Positions 51,695-60,050 of a DNA stretch of 64,000 nt are shown one piece after another. Each line of letters starts with the position of its first letter. Positions within the stretch are counted from its first letter, which is position 1. The notes under the pieces were generated by a model. The model was not told the origin of the DNA and searched no databases. It saw only the letters and a program-made list of their open reading frames with translations. The stretch is from Anatilimnocola aggregata. Its GTDB lineage: Bacteria; Planctomycetota; Planctomycetia; Pirellulales; Pirellulaceae. Both the position numbers and the translations under genes were made by a program. The stretch covers positions 496,001 through 560,000 of the forward strand of contig NZ_CP036274.1 in NCBI RefSeq assembly GCF_007747655.1. The letters are read 5' to 3'.

Positions 51695-53947
51695 TCACCG
51701 GAGAAGCGCCGTGAGATTGGTGTAGTCATCGGTCCAGAGCGGAATGTTGCGCGGGTGACGGAGGTAGTCGGGTAGATCGTCGATCTGGTCGCGGGTTTGC
51801 GCAAGGAACGTTTCGTCCTTGGAGAGAAGCATGTAGTAGTTGCGATAAAGCAGGCGGTCGAGATCGCCCTGTTGATAGATGCGGCGATAACCAAAACCCG
51901 CCTGGTCGGCCAGTTTGCTGACGACGGGAAAGAGGTCGAGGTGGGTGTTGGTGATGTGTACGACAAGCAGACCGCCCGGGGCCAGGTGTTGCTGATAGAC
52001 GTCGAACGCTTCCCGCGTGAGCAGGTGCGTGGGAATGGAGTCGCCGGAAAAAGCGTCGACAACGAGCAGGTCGAACTTCTGGCTGCCGCCAGCTTTGAGC
52101 TCCCGTTCGAGTTGCAGCCGAGCATCGCCCAGGACGAGTTCGGGTTTACAGCGACAATCGCTCAGAAAGTGAAACCAGCGCTGGTCCTGAGCAATGTCGA
52201 TGACTTTGGGATTGATCTCGTAGAGCCTGATCGAGTCGGTAGAGCGGGCGTAAGTTGCGATGGTCCCCACGCCGAGGCCGATCACCCCGATTCGACATTG
52301 CTCGGAGCGAGCCTGAGCGAACTTGATAGCCACTTCGCACCCCGAGCCGGCACCGTAATAAGTAAGCGGAATCGCGCGACGGGTTGGTTCGGCCAGCTGT
52401 TTGCCGTGCTGAATGGTGCCGCTGTAGAAAGTGTAATTCTCGTCCACATCGCCGATGGCGCGGTGCATGACTTCGACAATGCCATAGAAACTGCGCGAGA
52501 CATGGACCGTTTTGTTGTGCGTGCTGGTCGAAGGTGCGCTGTCGAGCAACAGGCCGACGATCGACGTCGCCCCGAGCGCAACTGCGCCACCGACTGCGGG
52601 CCAGCGCAGCTTCGAGGTGGAACTCCCCGCCCAGATCAGCACGATTGCAACCAGAGCAGCTGTCATGAGGGCGAGAGGAAACTCGAAGAACGTGTTGAAC
52701 AGAAATGGTGCCGCGAGATTAACCAGCAGCCCGCCCAGTGCGCCACCGAACGACATCATCAAGTAATAGCTGGTGAGATATTGCGGCGCGGGACGCGCGC
52801 GGGCCAGTTCGCCGTGGCACATCAGAGCGATCGCAAACATGGTGAGAAAATAGATGCTGGCCTGCAGCCACCAGAGGCCGCCCAGTTCTATACTGTCGTC
52901 TGCAGTGGATCCCAGAAGTGAGTTGGCGACCTGGTCGACCGTTTCGAGCGTGGTGTCGTAATAGATCACGAAAGCCAACAGGACGAGCGTACTCCAGGCA
53001 ACGATTTGCCGCGGGTACCAGCGGGGATGGTCGAAGGCGATAATGAAGGTGACGAGATACAGCGAGAGCGGAATGACCCACATCAACGGAACCGAGGCGA
53101 CGTTCTGACAGACTTCGTTGGTCGTCGCCAGGAACATGACCGAGGCCAATGTCGGCAGTCCAAGCCAGATTGCTTTGTCACGGAGCGAAGCCACCGCGGG
53201 AGTGATCTTTTCGGGAATCGGAATTGATTTGTCAACGCTTGCAGCCTGTTCATTGGCTACCCGAGTCGCCGGCTTGCTCAGCTGCCAGGTGCGAATCGCA
53301 CAGCAGGCACAAATGACGACGAACAGGACATAACCCACCGACCAGATGCTCGCCTGGGCCACCACGCCCCACTGAACTTCGAAAAAGAATGGGTAGCTGA
53401 GGAGTGCGAGCAGCGAGCCGAGATTGGAGAGCGCAAACAGGCGATAGGGGGAGACGCCGGGCAGGCTATCGTGCAGCCAGCGCTGCAGGAGGGGCCCCGT
53501 TGCCGAGAGAGAAAAGTAAGGGATGCCGACAGTGACTGTGAGCAGCAGCAGCAGCTGAATGAGCGGGATTTCGCCGGCCTCGCCTTGGGGGCGGAGCGAT
53601 TCGGGCGGGATAAGTCGACCCCAGGCGACGTTCGCGGCGGCGAGTGCCAGCACTGACAGGTGGACAGTGAGCCGCTGGTGAATGGTGCACCACTTGCTTA
53701 ACAAGTGAGCATAAAAGTAACCGCCGAACAGCACAAGTTGGAAGAAGAGCATGGCTCCGGTCCAGACCGCCGGAGTGCCGCCGAACCAGGGGAGAATGAA
53801 TTTGCTCACCAACGGCTGAATCTGAAACAGCAGAAACGCGCTGAGGAAAATAGTACCGGCGAATACCACGAAGGTCGCCGTCGCGGATCGCATTCGTGCA
53901 GGAATTGCCTCGGCGGCGGAGTCTAACTTTGCTACTACGGAGTTCAT
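51695..53947 (-). CDS. membrane protein fused to a spermidine-synthase-like methyltransferase fold
   Basis: The protein has 750 residues from the ATG at 53947 (MNSVVAKLDSAAEAI). The N-terminal two-thirds contains many membrane helices (IFLSAFLLFQIQPLVSKFIL, AMLFFQLVLFGGYFYAHLLS). The C-terminal part (about 530-750) is a Rossmann-like spermidine-synthase fold: IGVIGLGVGTIATYA, YEINPKVIDIAQDQRWFHFL, LVLGDARLQLERELKAGG, DLLVVDAFSGDSIPTHLLT. Such fusions of a transporter-like domain to a polyamine-synthase fold are known in bacteria, but their activity is uncertain. The key Asp residues for aminopropyl transfer are retained only in part. Confidence 0.88.
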   Translation of the reverse strand: MNSVVAKLDSAAEAIPARMRSATATFVVFAGTIFLSAFLLFQIQPLVSKFILPWFGGTPAVWTGAMLFFQLVLFGGYFYAHLLSKWCTIHQRLTVHLSVLALAAANVAWGRLIPPESLRPQGEAGEIPLIQLLLLLTVTVGIPYFSLSATGPLLQRWLHDSLPGVSPYRLFALSNLGSLLALLSYPFFFEVQWGVVAQASIWSVGYVLFVVICACCAIRTWQLSKPATRVANEQAASVDKSIPIPEKITPAVASLRDKAIWLGLPTLASVMFLATTNEVCQNVASVPLMWVIPLSLYLVTFIIAFDHPRWYPRQIVAWSTLVLLAFVIYYDTTLETVDQVANSLLGSTADDSIELGGLWWLQASIYFLTMFAIALMCHGELARARPAPQYLTSYYLMMSFGGALGGLLVNLAAPFLFNTFFEFPLALMTAALVAIVLIWAGSSTSKLRWPAVGGAVALGATSIVGLLLDSAPSTSTHNKTVHVSRSFYGIVEVMHRAIGDVDENYTFYSGTIQHGKQLAEPTRRAIPLTYYGAGSGCEVAIKFAQARSEQCRIGVIGLGVGTIATYARSTDSIRLYEINPKVIDIAQDQRWFHFLSDCRCKPELVLGDARLQLERELKAGGSQKFDLLVVDAFSGDSIPTHLLTREAFDVYQQHLAPGGLLVVHITNTHLDLFPVVSKLADQAGFGYRRIYQQGDLDRLLYRNYYMLLSKDETFLAQTRDQIDDLPDYLRHPRNIPLWTDDYTNLTALLR

Positions 53948-54200
53948 ATTGATCCTTGGAGAACCAACCAGACCCACCGGCGGACGAGGCTTCAGCCTTG
54001 GTCAGGCACTGAACAGCACGTCCGGCAATTCTGGACGCGTGCGGCCCGATTTGGGTGCAAATGACGTTCCGCCAGCTTGCTGCCGTCCACTAACCAATGG
54101 TGGCAGTAACCAAAGCTGTTCGCCGGCATCCAATTCGAGAGGATTGCCAGTGGTCGGCGACTCTCAGAAAATGATGTGTCATAGGAGCAGGGCTTTACCC

Positions 54201-55292
54201 ATGCGGACAGTTTTCACTACGTTCGTTGTCGTCGCCTTTGCTTCACTGCTGTCGGGACTCACTGCGCGCGGCGCGGATCCATTTGCCGGTGCCGATCCTT
54301 CCTGGGCTTTGCTGCACGAGCCGGCCGTGGTCGCAGAACTCAAGCTGAGTTCAACCCAGCGCGTGGCCTATCAGGAGTTGATGGATAGCGTCGATCTGCG
54401 CTTCTTTCCGCTGCGGAACAAGTCGCGCGAAGTGGTTGTCGCCGTAGTCGACGAGATCATGGGAGAGTGCCAGCAGAAACTCAACACTTTGCTCCTGCCT
54501 GCGCAAAGCAAGCGGTTCCGCGAAATCCTCATGAGAAAGCTGGGGACAGCTGCCCTGGTGCGGGACGATCTCGATTTGCAAATGGACTATACCGACGAAC
54601 AGTTGAAGCAACTCAAGACGATCGTCGACAAGGCTGCAGCGGCAGTCACTGCGCTTGAGAAAGAGGCCAGCGAAGGGAAGCCGCGCCAGCCGCTCGAAGA
54701 GAAATTCAAAGATGTCAAGCTGAAGGAGCAACAGGAAATCCTCGCATTGCTCAAACCGGCTCAGCGGACCAAATGGCAACAGGCGGTTGGCGCGCCGTTC
54801 GATCTTTCGCGGCTGGGACAAACCGCCTATCGCGCTCCAGAGATCGTCGATACCAAGGACTGGATCAACTCACCCGCCATGAAACTCGCCGACCAACGTG
54901 GCAAGGTTGTCGTACTCCATTTCTACGCCTTCGGCTGCAGCAACTGCATTCACAACTATCCGTGGTATCGCGAATGGCACGACAAGTTTCAGGGAAAGGA
55001 CGTTGTCTTGATCGGCGTGCACACACCCGAGACTGCTGGCGAGCGCGAGGCGGCCAATGTCCGCAGTTCTGCCACCAAGGAAAAATTTGCCTTCCCGGTG
55101 GTGATTGACGGCAAGAGTGAGAACTGGAACGCCTGGGGAAACTCGATGTGGCCTTCGGTGTACCTTATCGACAAGCGCGGCTACCTGCGGCACTTCTGGC
55201 CCGGCGAGTTGAAATGGCAAGGCCTCGACGGCGAGAAGTACATGCGCGAGCGGATTGAACAGCTGCTGACAGAGACGGACGCGAAGTCATAG
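54201..55292 (+). CDS. exported thioredoxin-like (redoxin) protein
   Basis: The protein has 363 residues from the ATG at 54201 (MRTVFTTFVVVAFASLLSGL); the upstream in-frame extension has no gene character. A signal peptide ends ARGADPF. The middle (about 35-195) is helical and charged. The C-terminal 150 residues are a thioredoxin/AhpC-TSA fold with the redox motif FYAFGCSNCIHNYPW (CxxC as Cys-Ser-Asn-Cys) and VVIDGKSENWNAWGNSMWPS then VYLIDKRGYLRHFWPGEL. It probably handles disulfides or peroxide in the periplasm. The gene is divergent from the spermidine-synthase-like gene. Confidence 0.85.
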   Translation: MRTVFTTFVVVAFASLLSGLTARGADPFAGADPSWALLHEPAVVAELKLSSTQRVAYQELMDSVDLRFFPLRNKSREVVVAVVDEIMGECQQKLNTLLLPAQSKRFREILMRKLGTAALVRDDLDLQMDYTDEQLKQLKTIVDKAAAAVTALEKEASEGKPRQPLEEKFKDVKLKEQQEILALLKPAQRTKWQQAVGAPFDLSRLGQTAYRAPEIVDTKDWINSPAMKLADQRGKVVVLHFYAFGCSNCIHNYPWYREWHDKFQGKDVVLIGVHTPETAGEREAANVRSSATKEKFAFPVVIDGKSENWNAWGNSMWPSVYLIDKRGYLRHFWPGELKWQGLDGEKYMRERIEQLLTETDAKS

Positions 55293-55310
55293 GATCCTGT
55301 CATCGATGGA

Positions 55311-56903
55311 CTAAAGCTTTTTCGTTTCGTACAGCACGACTTCGCTGCCGGCGCTTGCTCCGCTGATCTCGCGCACAACTCCTGATGGAAAGCGAACCCG
55401 AACGTCGACCGTCTTGAATTCACCCAAGCCGATGTGCAACCGCGGCACAAGTACCGTCGAACGGCCGGCGCTTCGCTCCATGAATCCCTGGCGATAGTGA
55501 ACCAGGGACTTGGCGTCGCCCAATTTGCCGGGTTGATAAACCCAGAGCTTAGCGCCCAGGTGAACGTCGCCAGCAGCTTTGGGGACCAACTTCACATGCA
55601 GTCCGCTTGCCGCGGTCTGGTTGCGATGCAGGGTGAGTTGCTTGCCATCGAAGGTGGCCATGTCGAGTCGTCCGTAGTTGTCGACATCGCCAAACTTGCG
55701 GTTGCGGCGGCCACCCAGGATGCCGTCGACTTCCACAAAACGACCGCCACCCAGGTTGAGAAACGCCCCATGTTGAGTGCCATGATCGCTGGCGGTGACC
55801 AGGTCGCGATAGCCGTTGTTATCGAGATCGAGCCATTGCAGTTCGTTGTCGGTCGTCCAGGGATGACCACGACGATTCGGCAGCCCGCGCTTTTCGGGAT
55901 CAAACACAAGCTGCTCCTGCTGGGCAAACTTGCCGCGACCATCGTTGGCGTGCCACCTGCCAGAATGCAGGTCGACCAGGTCCAGGTCGCCATCGACATC
56001 TAAATCTTCAGGAAACAGCCAGGCGGTGGCGCTTGCCGGCAGGCCGAAAGCAGCGGTCGCGTCTTGCCAGCTTGAACCATCTTTCGACTCTTTGCGCACC
56101 AGTATCCAAGTGAAGAGTTGCGAGCTGTAAAAACCTTCGCCGCGGAAGTGCACGATTAATTCATTGCGCTCGTCCCCATCCAGATCAACCGCGTAGGCAT
56201 CTCGATAGCCGGGGCGACCGGGGCCGCGGCCATGTTCGATGCCTGCGGGCCAACCCACCAGCGACTCGGATTCCCACAACGTTTCGCTCTTCAGCTTGGC
56301 ATCTGCGGCGGTGGGCCATTGGTCGGGCGAGGGAGTCAAGCGAAGTGCCGCGCCGGCGCCACTCATGTACGCTTCGCGATGCAGACCATCGCCGTCGAGA
56401 TCGGCCAGCTGAAAATCGCCATAGCCGGCTTGCGGCAGTTGTTGAGCTGACTTGCGATAGTTGCCCGCACCGTCATTTAAAAAGAAGTAACCAGAGATGT
56501 TGCTCCCCTCAGTGCCAATAGCATGCGGCGCGTTGCCACCAGCCCACCAGACCGGATCGCGGGCACCAAAGAGCCAGCGACGAGCATAGGGCCCCTCGTC
56601 GAGCACGAACTTCGCGTTGCCACGACCGAGCCAGATCGCCGCGCCACCCCCATGATGACCATAGACAATCAAGTCGAGCTGGCCATCACCGTCGAAGTCG
56701 ATTGGCGGCGACATCCAGGGATAGTCGAGCTTCCCGCGCTCCGGCTCGCTGTTAATCACATGCGTCAGGCCAGACTCCTCGGGAGCCACCTTGACCAGCG
56801 GCAAGCGAACAGGCTCCGCCGTCGGCTCGGCAGCCACAACCGCGCATGCCGACAAACTACCGAACAAGAGCGCCACGAATGATTGCACGATGTAATTGTT
56901 CAT
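55311..56903 (-). CDS. FG-GAP/VCBS repeat exported protein with ASPIC/UnbV-like end
   Basis: The protein has 530 residues from the ATG at 56903. The signal peptide ends SACAVVAAEPT. Repeats with calcium-binding-like loops follow: PPIDFDGDGQLDLIVYGHHG, LADLDGDGLHREAY, AVDLDGDERNELIVHF, PEDLDVDGDLDLVDLHSGRW and WLDLDNNGYRDLVTASDHGT, as in beta-propellers of integrin-alpha type. The C-terminal VDVRVRFPSGVVREISG is the ASPIC/UnbV motif. Exported planctomycete proteins of this type are common, with an unknown ligand. It is convergent with the thioredoxin-like gene with an 18-base gap. Confidence 0.88.
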   Translation of the reverse strand: MNNYIVQSFVALLFGSLSACAVVAAEPTAEPVRLPLVKVAPEESGLTHVINSEPERGKLDYPWMSPPIDFDGDGQLDLIVYGHHGGGAAIWLGRGNAKFVLDEGPYARRWLFGARDPVWWAGGNAPHAIGTEGSNISGYFFLNDGAGNYRKSAQQLPQAGYGDFQLADLDGDGLHREAYMSGAGAALRLTPSPDQWPTAADAKLKSETLWESESLVGWPAGIEHGRGPGRPGYRDAYAVDLDGDERNELIVHFRGEGFYSSQLFTWILVRKESKDGSSWQDATAAFGLPASATAWLFPEDLDVDGDLDLVDLHSGRWHANDGRGKFAQQEQLVFDPEKRGLPNRRGHPWTTDNELQWLDLDNNGYRDLVTASDHGTQHGAFLNLGGGRFVEVDGILGGRRNRKFGDVDNYGRLDMATFDGKQLTLHRNQTAASGLHVKLVPKAAGDVHLGAKLWVYQPGKLGDAKSLVHYRQGFMERSAGRSTVLVPRLHIGLGEFKTVDVRVRFPSGVVREISGASAGSEVVLYETKKL

Positions 56904-57005
56904 AAGTCGCCATTTATGGTCTCCGCAAGCGGCGATGTCAAACAAATGCAGGCAAGGGGGTAGCATCGGGCGAAGAGTATCGGCGGAGACATTGCTCGAT
57001 AAGTT

Positions 57006-57380
57006 TTATGCAGAGGCATCGAGCCAGGCGCGGGCCTCAGTTTGGGTGGCAAAGATGTTGCTGTCCAATCCCCGATTGCCGGCGACGAGTACACCGAACT
57101 TTTGCGGATCGATCATTTCTTGCTGAGCTACCATCGCCAGCCGCAGTCGTCGATTCGCTGATTCTGCCCACTTCACGACTGCTGCATATCGTTGAATGGT
57201 GGAGGGGGAATGGAACCCGGTTAGACCTGTGGTATCGACCAATAACTCCTCGACCTGCTGCGCGCACGCTGCAGTTATGGCCGCGCTAACTAGGGCAACG
57301 ACTTCGTCGAACGAAACGGTGCCAACCGGGCAATAGATCCCGCGATTCCGTTCGATGCTGAATCCCTCTGGCGCGTCCAA
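57006..57380 (-). CDS. STAS/SpoIIAA-like domain protein
   Basis: The likely start is a TTG at 57380 with GGAGA nine bases upstream, giving 124 residues; an in-frame GTG at 57500 would add 40 residues of poor quality. The sequence has the alternating strand-helix pattern of STAS domains: NRGIYCPVGTVSFDEVVALV, EELLVDTTGLTGFHSPSTIQ, RLRLAMVAQQEMIDPQKFGV and FATQTEARAWLDA. This resembles the small planctomycete SpoIIAA-like family. No anti-sigma partner is adjacent. The role is unknown; a regulatory function is inferred from fold only. Confidence 0.65.
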   Translation of the reverse strand: MDAPEGFSIERNRGIYCPVGTVSFDEVVALVSAAITAACAQQVEELLVDTTGLTGFHSPSTIQRYAAVVKWAESANRRLRLAMVAQQEMIDPQKFGVLVAGNRGLDSNIFATQTEARAWLDASA

Positions 57381-57655
57381 ATCACATCGTCTCCATAGAT
57401 AGCAATGTGTAGCTAGCAAATAGACCAACGTTCCACGGCGGGCAGAGTGCCGACCGGCCCGGATTTTAGCAGAACAGCCAGAAACCCGCAGTCTGCACAC
57501 ATAGAGACGATGGGGCGCGCGTCACGCAACATAACGAAACGGTTTCGCGTGGCCGCAGCAAAATTACGCTGTTGAACGGCACACCCTTAGCCGACGGCCC
57601 CCCCAAGAAACGAAAACAGCCGACTAGCATTTGCTGCTAAATCGGCTGGTTTTCT

Positions 57656-57704
57656 GAGAGGCGCTGGTCGGAGTTGAACCGACGATGGCGGAATTGCAAT
57701 CCGC
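57656..57704 (-). pseudogene. partial tRNA-Cys (3' half), attachment-like duplication
   Basis: A 49-base stretch repeats 58674-58722 with one mismatch (A at 57693 against T). It covers the 3' half of tRNA-Cys from the anticodon stem through the T-arm, the acceptor and four bases beyond. The 5' half is missing. A terminator-like hairpin (57613-57653) follows it, as for the full tRNA. The layout resembles an attachment site left by integration at a tRNA 3' end. The surrounding interval 57381-57917 holds no other gene that can be supported. Confidence 0.8.
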
Positions 57705-57917
57705 ATAAGCGTCGATCGTAATCGCTTTGCTTGTTTCGCTTTGCGTCGTTCGTTAATCGCTGGCCGCACAGTATTTGCACGGATCGTAGCGTATTCGGCA
57801 CACCTACGTCCAGCGAAGGCTTGGCGGAAATGTCCCACCAAATTTCGGTGGCGCAAAGAGGTCTCTCCCTCGCCTAGGAACAAACCACGCATTAGGGCGG
57901 ATGCGACGGTCAGTGCT

Positions 57918-58115
57918 TTATAGCGGACGAAAGAATTTGCTAGGAAGCGTGCCAGGAATCCGATAGTGCGAAACGTAGTAGCCACCTGTTGGTAAATCTA
58001 CAAAATCACCTTCCGGCTGAACCAACGCCAGATAACTCCCAACGTACAGCACCTGCAGGAGCAGCAAGACGATGGCGACAAATATCGGTGCGACAGAAGT
58101 ATGAGGCTTATCCAT
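57918..58115 (-). CDS. small single-pass membrane protein (YVGSYLALV type)
   Basis: The protein has 65 residues from the ATG at 58115. A membrane helix (VAPIFVAIVLLLLQVLYVGS, about 8-27) is followed by YLALVQPEGDFVDLP and GGYYVSHYRIPG. The motif YVGSYLALV recurs in small planctomycete membrane proteins of unknown role. The ATG lies seven bases after a -10-like TAGAAT, so the transcript may lack a leader. It lies inside the interval between the two tRNA-Cys copies. Confidence 0.7.
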   Translation of the reverse strand: MDKPHTSVAPIFVAIVLLLLQVLYVGSYLALVQPEGDFVDLPTGGYYVSHYRIPGTLPSKFFRPL

Positions 58116-58121
58116 CTCCGC

Positions 58122-58151
58122 ATTCTACCCGCCCACGAAAACGTATTGCCA
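58122..58151 (-). promoter_or_regulatory. predicted leaderless promoter of the 65-residue membrane protein
   Basis: On the minus strand TGGCAA (58146-58151), an 18-base spacer and TAGAAT (58122-58127) form a sigma70-like promoter. The ATG begins seven bases past the -10, where transcription would start, so no ribosome site can be transcribed. The sequence continues in a region almost identical to that before the next gene. Confidence 0.55.
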
Positions 58152-58205
58152 GATCGTTTGGCCAGCGTAATCGCTGACTGGTACGTGCTATTTTGAATGA
58201 CTAGG

Positions 58206-58412
58206 TCAAGGACGACGTTTTGGATTCCGGTGCTGGTTGTAGAACATCCAGATTCGGCATGATACCCAAGCCACGGTTAGCGCAACAAAGACGCCAATTA
58301 GTCCGGCTTTTTGCACTCCGTCCAAAACTGGGAACTTGCTGTACGTGTAGAATCCAACCATAACGCTGACGATGAAACTTAAGACAGCGGTGATGTTCAC
58401 GATGATGTACAT
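58206..58412 (-). CDS. small two-helix membrane protein
   Basis: The protein has 68 residues from the ATG at 58412. Two hydrophobic segments are present: IIVNITAVLSFIVSVMVGFY (about 3-22) and AGLIGVFVALTVAWVSCRIW (about 36-55). The tail MFYNQHRNPKRRP is basic, which places the C-terminus in the cytoplasm. No family was recognised. Its upstream DNA is nearly the same as that of the neighbouring small gene, so both may respond to the same signal. Confidence 0.65.
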   Translation of the reverse strand: MYIIVNITAVLSFIVSVMVGFYTYSKFPVLDGVQKAGLIGVFVALTVAWVSCRIWMFYNQHRNPKRRP

Positions 58413-58418
58413 CGCCGC

Positions 58419-58448
58419 ATTCTACCCGCCCACGAAAACGACTTGCCA
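58419..58448 (-). promoter_or_regulatory. predicted leaderless promoter of the 68-residue membrane protein
   Basis: On the minus strand TGGCAA (58443-58448), an 18-base spacer and TAGAAT (58419-58424) match the copy at 58122-58151, with the ATG again seven bases after the -10. The conserved block extends about 20 bases further upstream (CAGCG..TACGCTGGCC). Confidence 0.55.
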
Positions 58449-58608
58449 GATCGTTTGGCCAGCGTATTCGCTGTCGCCAGAATTAAGACGGTCATTCGCT
58501 GCGAGAGGTATCGCTTAGGGGACAAACGGGACGCAAGGGTGTGAACCGTAGCGTCAGTTCGGAATCGTTGGTTTGCAGGGAAAACCATGCAAATCGAAAC
58601 AAGAAACG

Positions 58609-58641
58609 AAAAACGCCAATCGCAGTGAAGCGATTGGCGTT
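58609..58641 (-). terminator. rho-independent-type terminator after tRNA-Cys
   Basis: A 12-base perfect stem (AACGCCAATCGC / GCGATTGGCGTT) with a six-base loop ends in five T on the minus strand. It lies about 36 bases past the tRNA-Cys 3' end. Confidence 0.85.
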
Positions 58642-58676
58642 GTCGTAAAGCGTTGAACGCTCAGCGATTATTCGAG

Positions 58677-58748
58677 AGGCGCTGGTCGGAGTTGAACCGA
58701 CGATGGCGGATTTGCAATCCGCTGCCTTAGCCACTTGGCTACAGCGCC
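58677..58748 (-). tRNA. tRNA-Cys (anticodon GCA)
   Basis: The cloverleaf reads on the minus strand: acceptor GGCGCTG/CAGCGCC, D-arm around TAGCCAAGTGGCTAAGGC, anticodon stem GCGGA/TCCGC with loop TTGCAAA (anticodon GCA) and T-arm GTCGG-TTCAACT-CCGAC. The base before the missing CCA is U, as expected for Cys. CCA is not encoded. Confidence 0.97.
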
Positions 58749-59164
58749 TGATGGGTGCGCGCGACACGACTCGTGTCACATCTGTGAGCGTAGGGAAACC
58801 TTGCGGGTCGGTCAAGAGGCGCAGGTTGTGCCTCAGGTGATCGCTCGGACTACGCTTACCGATTGCTAGGTTTGTATCGGCCTAAAGCGGGTGCTGGTTT
58901 AATCATCCCAACGATTTCGGTCGCTAGCAGGGGGAATATCTTCGCAGCAAACAAGTTCGCCAAGCGGTCCAAACCGGCGCGACTGCAGCTGGCATCAAGA
59001 AGCTGCAGCCAGGAATTCGATTCCCTGTATACGCGAGATGCCCTGGCATCCGCAATCTGCGCTTCTTAACGCGATTGCTGCTGCTCGTGCATTCGTGCCT
59101 GGCCGTCGTGGCGATCGTCGCTCGGCCGCCTGGAACTCCCCCCACGCTTGGAAGGATAGTGGTT
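58749..59164. other. 416-base gap upstream of tRNA-Cys and the 59165 gene
   Basis: No gene could be supported. A small inverted repeat GACACG-ACT-CGTGTC lies at 58763-58777, just upstream of tRNA-Cys. The promoters of the tRNA (minus) and of the 59165 gene (plus) must lie here. Confidence 0.35.
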
Positions 59165-59503
59165 ATGGGTCTTGCACAATGGATGGCCGATTGGCTGGTT
59201 ACCGATAAAGTGGCTCAGCTGGCCGAACGCATTGCCGGCCGCAGTCGCTTGGCAACCTATCAACGCGTTTGCGAACGTCTCTACTCGCTCGAAGCTCACG
59301 AAGCTCGCGGTTATGTTCGCACTCGTGCGGCGACAATCGTCACGGCTGAGGCTGACAAGTTGATTGCTCAGGAAGGGGTCTCGGCAGGAAAGCTGCGAGA
59401 TAAGTTAATCGCCTCGGCCATGGACTCGCTCGTCTCGGCCATTCTGCTGCAAGCCGAACAAGCTCGCCGCGCGAAGCCGACGACTCGTCGCTTGGCTGCG
59501 TAG
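59165..59503 (+). CDS. conserved-looking small helical protein
   Basis: The protein has 112 residues from the ATG at 59165, which has GGAAGGA eight bases upstream. It is alpha-helical and Arg/Ala-rich: MGLAQWMADWLVTDKVAQLA, RLYSLEAHEARGYVRTRAAT, IVTAEADKLIAQEGVSAGKL and LVSAILLQAEQARRAKP. No membrane segment or catalytic motif. No family was recognised. It stands at the head of a three-gene plus-strand run with the 59610 gene and the ACT-domain gene. Confidence 0.65.
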   Translation: MGLAQWMADWLVTDKVAQLAERIAGRSRLATYQRVCERLYSLEAHEARGYVRTRAATIVTAEADKLIAQEGVSAGKLRDKLIASAMDSLVSAILLQAEQARRAKPTTRRLAA

Positions 59504-59609
59504 TTGGTGAATGAAGTTGACAGGCGAGTGGAGGAGGAAGTTGCAGTTCTCCCTCGCTGACGCGTCGGGCTATGTAGGAGCGCGTCGGGCTACTAAAGAG
59601 AGTACACCT

Positions 59610-59945
59610 ATGAATTTGCCGTCACCGGGCGATCTTGCCAAAACGAACCAGCGGCTCGCCAGCAACAATGCGCGCGTCACGGCGCTGCTGAATTCGTTGC
59701 CCCTCCTGCTCGACCATTTGATCGCCGCTGCCGACCGGCGCGATTGGCTGGAAGTGGTGCGGCAAAGTGAATCGCTGGCCGAAATGGGGCGGGCGATGAA
59801 ATGCGATACGCTGGCGATTCCCGCCGGTGAATTGGCGGCCGTTACGGAAGCCCGCAGCAGCGAACTTGAGATCAAGCGGCATTTGCTGCGCGTGATCGGA
59901 GCTGCTGGCCGGGCTCGCAAAACGTCGTTTCTGGCCGGCAGATAG
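59610..59945 (+). CDS. small helical protein of unknown function
   Basis: The protein has 111 residues from the ATG at 59610 (MNLPSPGDLAKTNQRL). It is predicted to be helical with long amphipathic stretches: ALLNSLPLLLDHLIAAADRR, DWLEVVRQSESLAEMGRAMK and EIKRHLLRVIGAAGRARKTS. The spacing resembles a four-helix bundle, such as Hpt-like domains, but the phospho-His motif is not clear. It is probably co-transcribed with the ACT-domain gene 105 bases downstream. Confidence 0.6.
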   Translation: MNLPSPGDLAKTNQRLASNNARVTALLNSLPLLLDHLIAAADRRDWLEVVRQSESLAEMGRAMKCDTLAIPAGELAAVTEARSSELEIKRHLLRVIGAAGRARKTSFLAGR

Positions 59946-60050
59946 CCCCACTGAAGCGACCGCCCGCGTTGACCGTTCTGCCCTGCCGGGCCTATAACCA
60001 AGCTGGTGTCGTGTCGTGGCATTTGAGATTGCATCGCTTGGGGATTGGGC

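Noticed and set aside
51217..52125. Minus-strand frame (302 codons) overlapping the end of the spermidine-synthase-like gene and the BshB1-type gene
   Set aside because: It is an alternative frame of one gene running into the antisense of another, with no recognisable domain.
53949..54200. N-terminal extension of the thioredoxin-like protein
   Set aside because: The signal peptide starts at 54201, and the extension has no export or domain features.
57587..57985. 132-codon minus-strand frame across the partial tRNA-Cys
   Set aside because: It runs through the tRNA fragment and its hairpin, and the 3' end overlaps a better small gene.
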